Shown here: in pieces, positions 47,053 through 54,923 of the stretch
Layout: each line of letters starts with the position of its first letter
Position numbering within the stretch: position 1 is the stretch's first letter
Source: Gammaproteobacteria bacterium 45_16_T64
GTDB lineage: Bacteria; Pseudomonadota; Gammaproteobacteria; Pseudomonadales; Ketobacteraceae
DNA: 64,000 nt
Assembly (NCBI GenBank): GCA_002162955.1
Contig: MABD01000014.1
Location: 1 to 64,000 of the forward strand
Reading direction: 5' to 3'
Translations under genes and position numbers: made by a program
Notes under the pieces: generated by a model
What the model was told of the DNA's origin: nothing
Databases searched by the model: none
What the model saw: the letters and a program-made list of their open reading frames with translations, nothing else

Positions 47053-47206
47053 CGCCCTCCGACTAGGCAACTTAGCTTAGGAATTCCCCCAACAGACAAG
47101 GGTTTTTGTGTTCGCAAAAAGTGTGTTAACGTATCTATTAACAAAAACAATACAGAAGTACACATTATATATACTCCGCGATCAAACTTCATAAAGGTGT
47201 GCCGTA

Positions 47207-47614
47207 GTGATTGATTACGAACTAACAGATCTACTTATCGAGCTAGAAGATATTCAGCAGCAAAAGTTTCTTAATCTAGCCCGAGGTCAGCAAGTTGCTG
47301 ATCTTTTGGATTTTTATGAAATGCCAGAGCACCTATACACACTTAAGCAAGAACCTGCTAACGGACGCCCTCCAGAGCAATGTCGACGCAAAATTGCCTG
47401 TTTCAATTTTGGCATGGTAAAAGACGACATCAAAACCAAGTTCATTGAATGCCTTTACATGATCGGGCATACCCCCGAGTTCATCAGTGAGGGTCTAGGA
47501 GAAGATATCCGATTCGTCGCTGAATCCCTCAGAAGAGTCGTAGACGAGGCTCGTACCAAGCGCGCATCTGACTTACGCAAGAACCCTCAACGGTTCCGAT
47601 TAGTCCCCTCTTAA
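47207..47614 (+). CDS. Hypothetical protein
   Basis: The 135-aa protein uses GTG 47207, preceded by AAAGG at about ten bases. I do not recognise the family. It is helical, acidic at the N-terminus and basic at the C-terminus (KRASDLRKNPQRFRL), with no signal or membrane part. A very regular palindromic terminator follows, shared with the convergent oadB. Confidence 0.6.
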   Translation: MIDYELTDLLIELEDIQQQKFLNLARGQQVADLLDFYEMPEHLYTLKQEPANGRPPEQCRRKIACFNFGMVKDDIKTKFIECLYMIGHTPEFISEGLGEDIRFVAESLRRVVDEARTKRASDLRKNPQRFRLVPS

Positions 47615-47625
47615 TCCCTTGTCAG

Positions 47626-47687
47626 CTTTATTCTGAGCATAAAAAAACCGCACATTAATGTGCGGTTTTTTTATGCTCAGAATAAAG
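47626..47687. terminator. Bidirectional terminator, perfect 62-bp palindrome
   Basis: A perfect inverted repeat without mismatch centres on ATTAAT: outer arm CTTTATTCTGAGCAT, seven A, ACCGCACATT core, and the mirror image with seven T. The GC-rich core plus the symmetrical A and T runs make it a textbook two-way terminator between the convergent 135-aa gene and oadB. Confidence 0.9.
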
Positions 47688-47719
47688 GACGTTTATCCGA
47701 CCAGTTTATTCAACATAGC

Positions 47720-49021
47720 TCATCCAACATAGTTCAATAGAATACCTGCAGCCACTGCCGAACCAATAACGCCAGCAACGTTTGGCCCCATTGCATGCAT
47801 TAACAAGAAGTTCTGCGGGTTAGACTCCAACCCAACCTTGTTAGCGACTCGTGCGGCCATGGGTACCGCAGACACTCCAGCGGCACCAATAAGCGGGTTA
47901 ATCGGATCTTTAGAGAACTTAGCTAGCAATTTACCCATCAACACACCAAACGCGGTACCAATACAAAACGCCACCATGCCCAATGATAAGATACCCAAGG
48001 TTTCTACCACTAAGAAAGAGGATGCGCTGAGCTTAGACCCAACCGCCAGGCCGAGGCCAATGGTGACGATGTTAATTAAGGTATTTTGAGCCGTATCACT
48101 CAAACGATCAACAACACCACATTCCCGCATCAAATTACCAAAGCAGAACATTCCCAATAGAGGTGCAGCATCTGGCAATAACATTGCGACCATCACAAGT
48201 ATCAAAAGCGGGAAAATGATTTTCTCGGTCTGTGATACAGGGCGTAACTGTTGCATCACAACCTTTCTTTCATCTTCTGTGGTTAACGCGCGCATAATGG
48301 GCGGCTGAATCATGGGGACCAATGCCATATAGGAATACGCCGCTACAGCAATAGCGCCCAGCAGATCTGGCGACAGCTTACTGGCAACGAATATTGCCGT
48401 AGGGCCATCTGCACCACCGATAATACCGATAGAAGCAGCATCTGCGAGTGAGAAATCCACCACACCCAACACCGATAATCCGATTGCCCCGAGTAAAGCG
48501 GCGAAGATACCAAATTGAGCTGCAGCTCCTAGCAATAACGTCTTAGGATTGGCAAGCAATGGTCCAAAATCGGTCATCGCCCCTACTCCCATAAAGATCA
48601 GCAAAGGAAATACACCGGTAGTCAGACCAATCGTGTATATCATGTATAGCAAACCATCCGAATGACCTGCCTGCTTCGCCAAATAGTCCACCTGATCATG
48701 CACAGCAGGAGTCGCAGAGTACACCGACGCTTTAATTTCATCGTAAGTAGACTCTATCCCTACTCCTAACAATTCATGCATCTGAGCAATCAACGCCGTA
48801 TCACCAAAATGCAACGCATGAGATATGGCTGACTCGGCCATACCCGCTGCGGGGATATTAGACAAAATACCACCCACGCCAATAGGCACAAGCAACAGAG
48901 GCTCAAACCCTTTATTGATAGCCAGCCATAACAGACCCAGCCCAACAAGGATCATCACAACTTGCCCGGGCTCCACATGATAAAACCCCGTGCTATGCCA
49001 AAGGTTAATCAACTTATCCAT
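47720..49021 (-). CDS. oadB: Oxaloacetate decarboxylase beta subunit, sodium pump
   Basis: The 433-aa polytopic membrane protein carries the family's sodium-site motif [20 protein letters not shown] and further glycine-rich segments typical of the beta subunit ([58 protein letters not shown]). It couples decarboxylation of carboxybiotin to export of sodium ions. Third gene of oadGAB, 12 bp after oadA. Alternative assignments (methylmalonyl-CoA or glutaconyl-CoA decarboxylase) are possible in principle, but the alpha subunit fits oxaloacetate. Confidence 0.93.
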   Translation of the reverse strand: MDKLINLWHSTGFYHVEPGQVVMILVGLGLLWLAINKGFEPLLLVPIGVGGILSNIPAAGMAESAISHALHFGDTALIAQMHELLGVGIESTYDEIKASVYSATPAVHDQVDYLAKQAGHSDGLLYMIYTIGLTTGVFPLLIFMGVGAMTDFGPLLANPKTLLLGAAAQFGIFAALLGAIGLSVLGVVDFSLADAASIGIIGGADGPTAIFVASKLSPDLLGAIAVAAYSYMALVPMIQPPIMRALTTEDERKVVMQQLRPVSQTEKIIFPLLILVMVAMLLPDAAPLLGMFCFGNLMRECGVVDRLSDTAQNTLINIVTIGLGLAVGSKLSASSFLVVETLGILSLGMVAFCIGTAFGVLMGKLLAKFSKDPINPLIGAAGVSAVPMAARVANKVGLESNPQNFLLMHAMGPNVAGVIGSAVAAGILLNYVG

Positions 49022-49033
49022 TGAAAACCCCTC

Positions 49034-50824
49034 TTAGCTTAGCGACAGCAGAGTATCACCCACCGCCACTGCGTCGCCTTCTTTTACAGATACCGACACT
49101 ACCGTGCCCGCCCTTGCAGCCCGTACTTCAGTTTCCATCTTCATCGCTTCCATAATGATGATGACGTCTCCCTCTTGTACTTGCTGACCTGCAGACACAC
49201 ACACCTTAAAGATGTTACCTGCCAAAGGGGCAGCCACTGACTCACCGCCTCCTTGAGGCGCAACGGCGGGTGCCGCAGCAGGCGCTCCAGTTGCCGGAAC
49301 AACCGAAGAGATATCACCACCCTCAGCTACTTGTACAACATAGCTTTGACCGCTAACAGTCACGGTATATACGCCGTCATCGTTCACATTCTTTGCGGCG
49401 GATTTTGCCGTTGGCACCGCATCGTCAAGCGTCGGGGCAGGTTCGAACGCATCTGCGTTACCACGGTTCTCCAAAAACTTGAGGCCAATTTGCGGGAACA
49501 ACGCATAAATCAGGACATCATCAACAGAATTTTCGGCGAGGGTAATACCCTTCTCTGCCGCCAAACCTTTCAATTCAGCCGTCAGCTTATCCATTTCATT
49601 GTCGAGTTTATCGGCAGGACGACAGGTGATAGGCTCAGCACCGTCCAATACCTTGGTTTGTAATGCTTGGTCAAAGGCTGCAGGTGCGGCACCGTATTCA
49701 CCCTTCAATACACCCGCGGTTTCCTTTGAAACAGTCTTATAGCGCTCGCCCGTAAGCACATTTAACACCGCTTGAGTGCCCACAATTTGTGAGGTTGGCG
49801 TCACCAGAGGAATATAACCAAGATCCTTACGTACCCGAGGGATCTCCTCTAATACCGCATCCAATTTATCCGCTGCACCCTGCTCTCTTAATTGGCTTTC
49901 CATGTTGGTCAACATGCCACCCGGCACCTGCGCCACAAGAATACGAGAATCAACGCCTTTCATCGCCCCTTCAAACTTCGCATACTTCTTACGTACTTCT
50001 CTGAAATACGCTGATATCTCTTCCAGCAGATTGATATCCAAGCCAGTATCACGCTCGGTACCTTCGAAGATCGACACCACCGACTCAGTTGCTGAATGAC
50101 CATAGGTCATACTCATAGAAGAGATAGCAGTATCGACATTATCAATACCCGCTTCCACTGCTTTAAGGATTGTTGTGGTCGAAAGTCCCGTGGTTGCGTG
50201 GCAATGCATGTGCACTGGGATGTCTAAAACACCTTTAAGTTTTTTGACCAAATCATACGCAACATAAGGTTTCAGCAAACCGGCCATATCTTTAATACAG
50301 ATAGAGTTAGCGCCCATATCCTGCAGGCGCTGAGCCATATCCACCCACATTTCTGTGGTGTGCACAGGGCTTACGGTGTATGAAATAGTACCTTGCGCAT
50401 GTTTCTCTTGCTTAATAACCGCTTTAATTGCCGTTTCAAGATTGCGCACATCATTCATCGCATCAAATACGCGGAAGACATCTACGCCGTTTACTGCGGC
50501 ACGCTCAACAAATTTATTAACGACGTCATCAGCATAATGACGGTAACCTAGAATATTCTGACCTCGAAATAACATAGACTGAGGCGTATTGGGCATCGCC
50601 TTCTTTAATAGACGAATCCTTTCCCAAGGATCTTCGCCTAAATACCGAATGCAGGAATCAAAAGTTGCTCCTCCCCAGGTCTCTAACGACCAGAAGCCAA
50701 CTTTATCCAGCTTTTCTGCAATAGGTAACATATCCTCTACACGTAAACGCGTAGCGAATAACGATTGATGGGCGTCGCGAAGGACGACATCAGTGATGCC
50801 TAACGGCATTTTTGCCTCACTCAT
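49034..50824 (-). CDS. oadA: Oxaloacetate decarboxylase alpha subunit
   Basis: In this 596-aa protein residues about 1-270 form the HMGL-like carboxyltransferase barrel: [20 protein letters not shown] near the start, the metal ligands in [10 protein letters not shown], and [19 protein letters not shown] domain follows (about 280-470), then an Ala/Pro-rich linker and a biotinyl domain whose biotin-accepting Lys is in EAMKMETEV. It transfers carboxyl from oxaloacetate to biotin, yielding pyruvate, in the cytoplasm at the membrane. It lies between oadG (48 bp upstream) and oadB. Confidence 0.94.
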   Translation of the reverse strand: MSEAKMPLGITDVVLRDAHQSLFATRLRVEDMLPIAEKLDKVGFWSLETWGGATFDSCIRYLGEDPWERIRLLKKAMPNTPQSMLFRGQNILGYRHYADDVVNKFVERAAVNGVDVFRVFDAMNDVRNLETAIKAVIKQEKHAQGTISYTVSPVHTTEMWVDMAQRLQDMGANSICIKDMAGLLKPYVAYDLVKKLKGVLDIPVHMHCHATTGLSTTTILKAVEAGIDNVDTAISSMSMTYGHSATESVVSIFEGTERDTGLDINLLEEISAYFREVRKKYAKFEGAMKGVDSRILVAQVPGGMLTNMESQLREQGAADKLDAVLEEIPRVRKDLGYIPLVTPTSQIVGTQAVLNVLTGERYKTVSKETAGVLKGEYGAAPAAFDQALQTKVLDGAEPITCRPADKLDNEMDKLTAELKGLAAEKGITLAENSVDDVLIYALFPQIGLKFLENRGNADAFEPAPTLDDAVPTAKSAAKNVNDDGVYTVTVSGQSYVVQVAEGGDISSVVPATGAPAAAPAVAPQGGGESVAAPLAGNIFKVCVSAGQQVQEGDVIIIMEAMKMETEVRAARAGTVVSVSVKEGDAVAVGDTLLSLS

Positions 50825-50872
50825 GAAAATGGCCTTTTATAGTTTAGTTTTGCTTAACTCAATTCCAGTTCG

Positions 50873-51130
50873 CTACTTGTGGCGCGAACGATGCCGATGA
50901 ATTGCAGCTGAGATAACAGCTAGCAACTGGCCATCGGATACCTGGTTGGGTTCATTGGGTTGATTTACGGATGCTGCAGGCTGTTCAGCAGGGGCTGGCA
51001 CCGGTGGAGCATACTTATTTACCAGCTTGGACATTAATGTCGTGGTAAACACGAGAAGTGTCAGAAATACAAACACCGCACCCATGCCTAACATCATGAG
51101 ATTAATTCCTTCCCACATAAGCTGATTCAT
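50873..51130 (-). CDS. oadG: Oxaloacetate decarboxylase gamma subunit
   Basis: The 85-aa protein has one N-terminal membrane segment (MLGMGAVFVFLTLLVF), a Pro/Ala-rich linker and a His/Arg C-terminus (AIHRHRSRHK) that in the known enzyme binds zinc and docks the alpha subunit. Size, position at the head of the operon and topology all match OadG. Confidence 0.88.
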   Translation of the reverse strand: MNQLMWEGINLMMLGMGAVFVFLTLLVFTTTLMSKLVNKYAPPVPAPAEQPAASVNQPNEPNQVSDGQLLAVISAAIHRHRSRHK

Positions 51131-51162
51131 GGTTTACACCCTAAGTGATGAATCGATCTATA

Positions 51163-51182
51163 CGCTTTGATAAATCAAAGCG
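51163..51182. promoter_or_regulatory. Perfect 20-bp palindrome upstream of oadG, candidate operator
   Basis: CGCTTTGAT-AA-ATCAAAGCG reads the same on both strands and lies 33-52 bp before the oadG start. It could be an operator or a leader hairpin. The TTGAT/ATCAA halves recall FNR/CRP-type half-sites, but the 2-bp spacing is wrong for those proteins. Confidence 0.45.
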
Positions 51183-51525
51183 GCCCGTTCTTAATCTCGA
51201 TTAAAAACATCGCAATAACCTCACTATAGCGAGCCCCGAACAATTAAGAGCGGCAAATTTACCGCGTATATTCCATCGAGGCAACACCAAAAGCGCGCAC
51301 AACGGCGTTTTTTCAGTCAATTTGCGCACCATTTTGGTGGCTTATACCCACTATAAAAATGACTTATTTATCAAGCACATTGCCCTTCAATAGGGCACTC
51401 GCCCTGATTCACCAATAAAACCGGGGGCTACGCCCAATTTTTGGGCGTCGCACCAATACAGACAGCAGACCCAGGGAAACATCAGAACAATAGATTGTCT
51501 CCAATAGCACACAAATAATCGATCC
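51183..51525. other. Non-coding spacer upstream of oadG
   Basis: The 340-bp spacer between the oadG palindrome and the terminator of the next gene has no supported gene. It contains one hairpin (GCTACGCCCAATTTTTGGGCGTCGC-like arms at about 51427-51453) and AT-rich stretches that could hold the oad promoter. I see no known riboswitch. Confidence 0.5.
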
Positions 51526-51530
51526 AAAAA

Positions 51531-51554
51531 AAAGCCCAGCATATGCTGGGCTTT
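51531..51554 (-). terminator. Intrinsic terminator of the calcium-repeat lipoprotein gene
   Basis: A perfect palindrome, AAAGCCCAGCAT and its mirror, is followed on the minus strand by a T-run (A-run 51526-51533 on the plus strand), 16 bp after the stop codon of the gene at 51570. Five T on the plus side may allow weak action in the other direction. Confidence 0.88.
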
Positions 51555-51569
51555 TTCTATTTCGCTTCC

Positions 51570-54188
51570 TTAAGGAAGAATATTATCCCTTACGCACCTG
51601 ACGTAATTATACTCTGGCCGTAATACATCCCCCTGTGGGCCAGAAGAGTACCCTGTGGTTCCGAAAGAACTGGCTGCATTCGGAGTAAAAGTACTTGCCG
51701 ACGATAGCACATTGTCTGTTTTTCCATCGCTACGTTGCGCTCCTGCACCATGAACATCCACTACTCCGTAGTTTGAGAAATACCCTAGACCTCGACCAAA
51801 CGTAACGTAGGCACCTTTGTTTCCACTACCTAAGTAATTAAGCAAGGCGGTACTTGTCCAATACGCCCCCCAATCAGTCTCCCCATCCTCATTTGTCACC
51901 TGAGTTGAATTAAAGTATGTGGTATTCACTGCGGGTGAGGCGGTGTTTTCAGGAGACTTGGTGTAATCAACAATACTATGGAGCTCTTTCATATTGGGCA
52001 GACGCCAATCGGTCCAGCTACCTGTCGTTGACGCTTCACACATTGCCAGTGCATCGGAAAAATCACTTGGAGGTGTACTTGAATCATCCTGCTCCCACAT
52101 TAAGTGGGTTGCAGAGTCAGATACAGTGCTATTTCCGTTGTCGGTGAAACTATTAGCCCCATAACTGGTATTGCCTCTCACACAACGAGTATAAAAGTTG
52201 CCATACGTAGGATCAGTCTCATAAGTTTTAATATGACCATCCACAAAGTTCACACCAAAGAATCCATCCGCAAGCTCGTAAATAATTCCGGAAAAGATCT
52301 GCGTTATATTCAGTGTTGATGAGGCATACTGCCCATCAATCATTCGCTCGCCCGCATCAGGGTCACCATACCCCACATCGAAGTATGTGGTATCAATAAA
52401 GGGCTCAATACCCTCAGTATCTACGGTGGTACCATTACTGGTTGCTCCTGTCTTGGCACTCAAATCTTCACCACTCATCAGGTAAATCGATACCAACTCT
52501 TTGGTGGACGGCAACCGCCAATCAGAAAAATTGCCATAATCCAGCGCACTACAATAAGAATCCGCATCAGCTTGGCTAAGTTGATCATCCCGGTTTAATC
52601 CATCAACACCGTCTGTGTCGCTTGATGCTTGCCACATAAGCCCCGTGTGGTTATCAATAACAATTCCTCCGTCATTACAGGTGCTGTAACTGGGTTGATT
52701 ACCTTCGTAATCGCCATCCTGCCCTTCTCCAACGCAGGTTTCACTGTTTCCAGTTATTTCGCCATAACAAAGCGTCTGATTCGTATCTACGATGGTATAG
52801 GTATACGTTGGCGTAGGCTCAACACAGTCTGTTGATTGTGTTTCATCCAATGGAAAAGCATCATCTGCATCATCCACACCGTCGTTATCATCATCAGTAT
52901 CCGCATTGTTTCCGGTACCATCACCGTCTGTATCCACAGATTCTGTTTCATCGAGAGGGAACGCATCAGAGCCATCATCCACACCATCATTGTCATCATC
53001 CGTATCCGCATTATTTCCAGTGCCATCACCATCAGTATCTACGGATTCAGATGGGTCAAAAGGAAAAGCATCGGAGGAGTCTGCCACATCATCATTATCA
53101 TCATCAGTATCGGCATTGTCCCCAACCCCGTCGTCATCCGAATCAGCTGATTCAGTGTCATCAAATGGAAATGCGTCTTCATCGTCGATCACTTGATCGT
53201 TGTCATCATCAGTGTCAGCGTTATCACCGGTACCGTCACCATCAGAATCCGTTGTTTCACTTTCATCATTAGGGAACGCGTCGCTATTATCTCCAGTACC
53301 ATCACTATCACTATCTGTGGTTTCAGTCTCATCATTTGGAAAAGCGTCACTATTATTACCAACACCGTCGCTATCGCTGTCTTCAGATTCCGTTGCATCT
53401 AGCGGGAATGCATCTGATTCATCCGCCACATCGTCATTATCATCATCTGTATCTTCGTTATTACCCACCCCATCATCATCGGTATCTACAGACTCACTGC
53501 CATCTTCAGGGAAAGCATCATCGTCATCAAATACACCATCGTCATCTGCGTCTTCGATAATATCAGCGGTACCATCACCATCGGCATCAAGCTCCTCGCT
53601 CACAGCTGGCTCTTCAATATCTCCGTCTTCAACATAGGTATCGATATTATCCACCAAATGATCAAGAGCTTCTGATGCAGCAATTAATTCTGTCCTCGTG
53701 GTTTTCTCTTCGAGTGTTTCCTGCACCTCAGGGCTTGCTTCAAAATCACTTTCAGACAAAGCGAAGTCCAAACCCGAAAGATCGAGGTCCGATAAATCTG
53801 GCAGCTGAATCGTAGAGTCGTCATCATCTTCACTATCGATCGACTGTAAGAAACGGGCAAGATTTACGGTGTCTTCATTGATATCTTCATCGCCAAGCAA
53901 ATCGATAATACTCAACACTGACTTACCCGACACACCGGAGAAGGTGTAATTACCGAGACTAAAAACAACACTCTCCCCCTCTTCGTATAGATATTCTCCG
54001 TCAGCATTGGTAACGCCTTGATGAGTGCCTGAGTCATACGCCATATTTCCAATGGGTGAGTCAAATATAACTCCCGTTAATCCCGTTGACTCATCCGTGC
54101 CGCTACTACTCCCCCCACCGCCACCGCCGCAAGCGGATAGATAAAATGTCATGCATATCGTAGTGAGAAGGTGGTAACGGTTATTCAT
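51570..54188 (-). CDS. Lipoprotein with thrombospondin type 3 calcium repeats and two DUF1566 domains
   Basis: The 872-aa precursor has a signal ending in YLSAC (lipid Cys 20) followed by a run of glycines. After an unassigned domain (about 35-195), residues about 196-452 hold around ten thrombospondin type 3 repeats (DTDGDGTGNNADTDDDND and variants), which bind calcium in known proteins. Two DUF1566 (Lcl C-terminal) domains follow at about 480-675 and 685-872 (TGLMWQ...DWRLPSTKELVSI; HLMWEQ...DWRLPNMKELHSI). It is probably a surface or envelope protein for adhesion or matrix contact. A sigma54 promoter with upstream site array precedes it, tying it to the activator at 60818. Confidence 0.88.
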   Translation of the reverse strand: MNNRYHLLTTICMTFYLSACGGGGGGSSSGTDESTGLTGVIFDSPIGNMAYDSGTHQGVTNADGEYLYEEGESVVFSLGNYTFSGVSGKSVLSIIDLLGDEDINEDTVNLARFLQSIDSEDDDDSTIQLPDLSDLDLSGLDFALSESDFEASPEVQETLEEKTTRTELIAASEALDHLVDNIDTYVEDGDIEEPAVSEELDADGDGTADIIEDADDDGVFDDDDAFPEDGSESVDTDDDGVGNNEDTDDDNDDVADESDAFPLDATESEDSDSDGVGNNSDAFPNDETETTDSDSDGTGDNSDAFPNDESETTDSDGDGTGDNADTDDDNDQVIDDEDAFPFDDTESADSDDDGVGDNADTDDDNDDVADSSDAFPFDPSESVDTDGDGTGNNADTDDDNDGVDDGSDAFPLDETESVDTDGDGTGNNADTDDDNDGVDDADDAFPLDETQSTDCVEPTPTYTYTIVDTNQTLCYGEITGNSETCVGEGQDGDYEGNQPSYSTCNDGGIVIDNHTGLMWQASSDTDGVDGLNRDDQLSQADADSYCSALDYGNFSDWRLPSTKELVSIYLMSGEDLSAKTGATSNGTTVDTEGIEPFIDTTYFDVGYGDPDAGERMIDGQYASSTLNITQIFSGIIYELADGFFGVNFVDGHIKTYETDPTYGNFYTRCVRGNTSYGANSFTDNGNSTVSDSATHLMWEQDDSSTPPSDFSDALAMCEASTTGSWTDWRLPNMKELHSIVDYTKSPENTASPAVNTTYFNSTQVTNEDGETDWGAYWTSTALLNYLGSGNKGAYVTFGRGLGYFSNYGVVDVHGAGAQRSDGKTDNVLSSASTFTPNAASSFGTTGYSSGPQGDVLRPEYNYVRCVRDNILP

Positions 54189-54271
54189 AAGTAGAAACTC
54201 CTGAACTAAGTAAAGTGCATCGTTCGCCGCAATGGCGTTGATACCCAGATAGTGTGGTGCAGAAATTACAA

Positions 54272-54287
54272 AGCAGACAACATGCCA
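54272..54287 (-). promoter_or_regulatory. Sigma54 (-24/-12) promoter of the calcium-repeat lipoprotein gene
   Basis: Read on the minus strand, TGGCATG-TTGT-CTGCT has the GG and GC elements at the exact sigma54 spacing and differs from the consensus TGGCACG-N4-TTGCW at two positions. The predicted start of transcription, about 54261, leaves a 73-nt leader to ATG 54188. The downstream half, GTCTGCTTT, is identical to that of the promoter at 54765-54780. Confidence 0.7.
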
Positions 54288-54360
54288 GCTGCAATTTCCT
54301 CCATGATTTCAGGACATTACATTGAGCCAAAATAATATAAGTAACGACAAGCCCCGCTAA

Positions 54361-54420
54361 CGCTTATACGAGACAAGCAACCGCTTATAGTATTTAATAG
54401 CGCTTAAAGCTTTCTTATAG
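54361..54420. promoter_or_regulatory. Array of four CGCTTATAG-like activator sites
   Basis: On the plus strand: CGCTTATAC (54361), CGCTTATAG (54382), CGCTTAAAG (54401) and TTCTTATAG (54412), with start spacings of 21, 19 and 11 bp, close to whole helical turns. The nearest lies 74 bp from the -24 element at 54287, a usual distance for enhancer sites of sigma54 activators. The rest of the spacer 54189-54534 has a GC-rich hairpin (AGGGGGCAAGCCCCCT, 54438-54453) and no gene. Confidence 0.68.
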
Positions 54421-54534
54421 ATTTTGTAACAATTGAGAGGGGGCAAGCCCCCTAGGTTACACGGGGCATATTTACACTTGTGATAGAAACACAATAGCGC
54501 TTTGATATTCGCTTTTAATAACAACCGAACATCG

Positions 54535-54726
54535 CTACTGCTTTTTTGAAGGCACTGCTGTGATCATAATACTATCATCGTCACAATAGGCAGCAATTTT
54601 ACTTTCTATATACTCTTGATCCGCATCAGGGAAACGTTGCCTAATCAAGCTTTCGATAAGTCGCTTTTCATGCTCGTTCAATCCCAGGCCTTGCTCTGGA
54701 TATAACCCTTGATATAGCTCTTTCAC
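54535..54726 (-). CDS. Small 63-aa protein with a sigma54 promoter
   Basis: The frame is open from 54810, but the sigma54 promoter at 54765-54780 lies inside that longer frame, so translation must start downstream. GTG 54726 has GAGGGG seven bases upstream and gives 63 residues beginning MKELYQGLYPEQ. The protein is acidic and helical (LNEHEKRLIESLIRQRFPDA, YIESKIAAYCDDD), with no signal or membrane segment. I do not recognise it. It resembles a small regulatory or adaptor protein, and it shares its control with two neighbours. Confidence 0.6.
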   Translation of the reverse strand: MKELYQGLYPEQGLGLNEHEKRLIESLIRQRFPDADQEYIESKIAAYCDDDSIMITAVPSKKQ

Positions 54727-54764
54727 TTCAATTCCCCTCACACTACAGACAGTCATAACAATAA

Positions 54765-54780
54765 AGCAGACTACGTGCCA
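54765..54780 (-). promoter_or_regulatory. Sigma54 (-24/-12) promoter of the 63-aa gene
   Basis: On the minus strand TGGCACG-TAGT-CTGCT matches the consensus in the whole -24 block and at all but one base of the -12 block. The predicted transcription start near 54754 gives a 28-nt leader to GTG 54726, containing its ribosome site. Confidence 0.78.
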
Positions 54781-54853
54781 AAGGGTATTTTTTGATTTAA
54801 TTTCAAACAATTAAAGATAGGCCAACACCCAAACTGTAGAACTAAAGCCCGAA

Positions 54854-54885
54854 GCCTTATAGCGAAAGACTGCTTTCGCTTATAG
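54854..54885. promoter_or_regulatory. Pair of CGCTTATAG-like activator sites
   Basis: GCCTTATAG (54854) and CGCTTATAG (54877) are direct repeats 23 bp apart. An 8-bp inverted repeat (AGCGAAAG...CTTTCGCT) overlaps them. The nearer copy is 74 bp from the -24 element at 54780, the same distance as in the array at 54361. Confidence 0.68.
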
Positions 54886-54923
54886 CAGCACCATCGACAA
54901 GCAGGATCTACAAACAAGGCCAG

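Noticed and set aside
49253-49663. Plus-strand 136-codon frame opposite oadA
   Set aside because: It is a shadow of the conserved OadA linker and biotin domain, with no independent support.
51163-51182. FNR/ANR box upstream of oadG
   Set aside because: The TTGAT and ATCAA halves are separated by two bases instead of four.
52830-53600. Regular short repeats resembling a CRISPR or satellite array, with long open frames on the plus strand
   Set aside because: They are the coding sequence of thrombospondin type 3 repeats (Asp/Gly/Asn codons) in the minus-strand lipoprotein. The plus-strand frames are His/Ser-rich shadows.
54727-54810. N-terminal extension of the small gene at 54535, giving a 91-aa protein with a signal-like segment
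   Set aside because: The sigma54 promoter lies inside this extension and the best ribosome site is at GTG 54726, so the extension is probably not translated.
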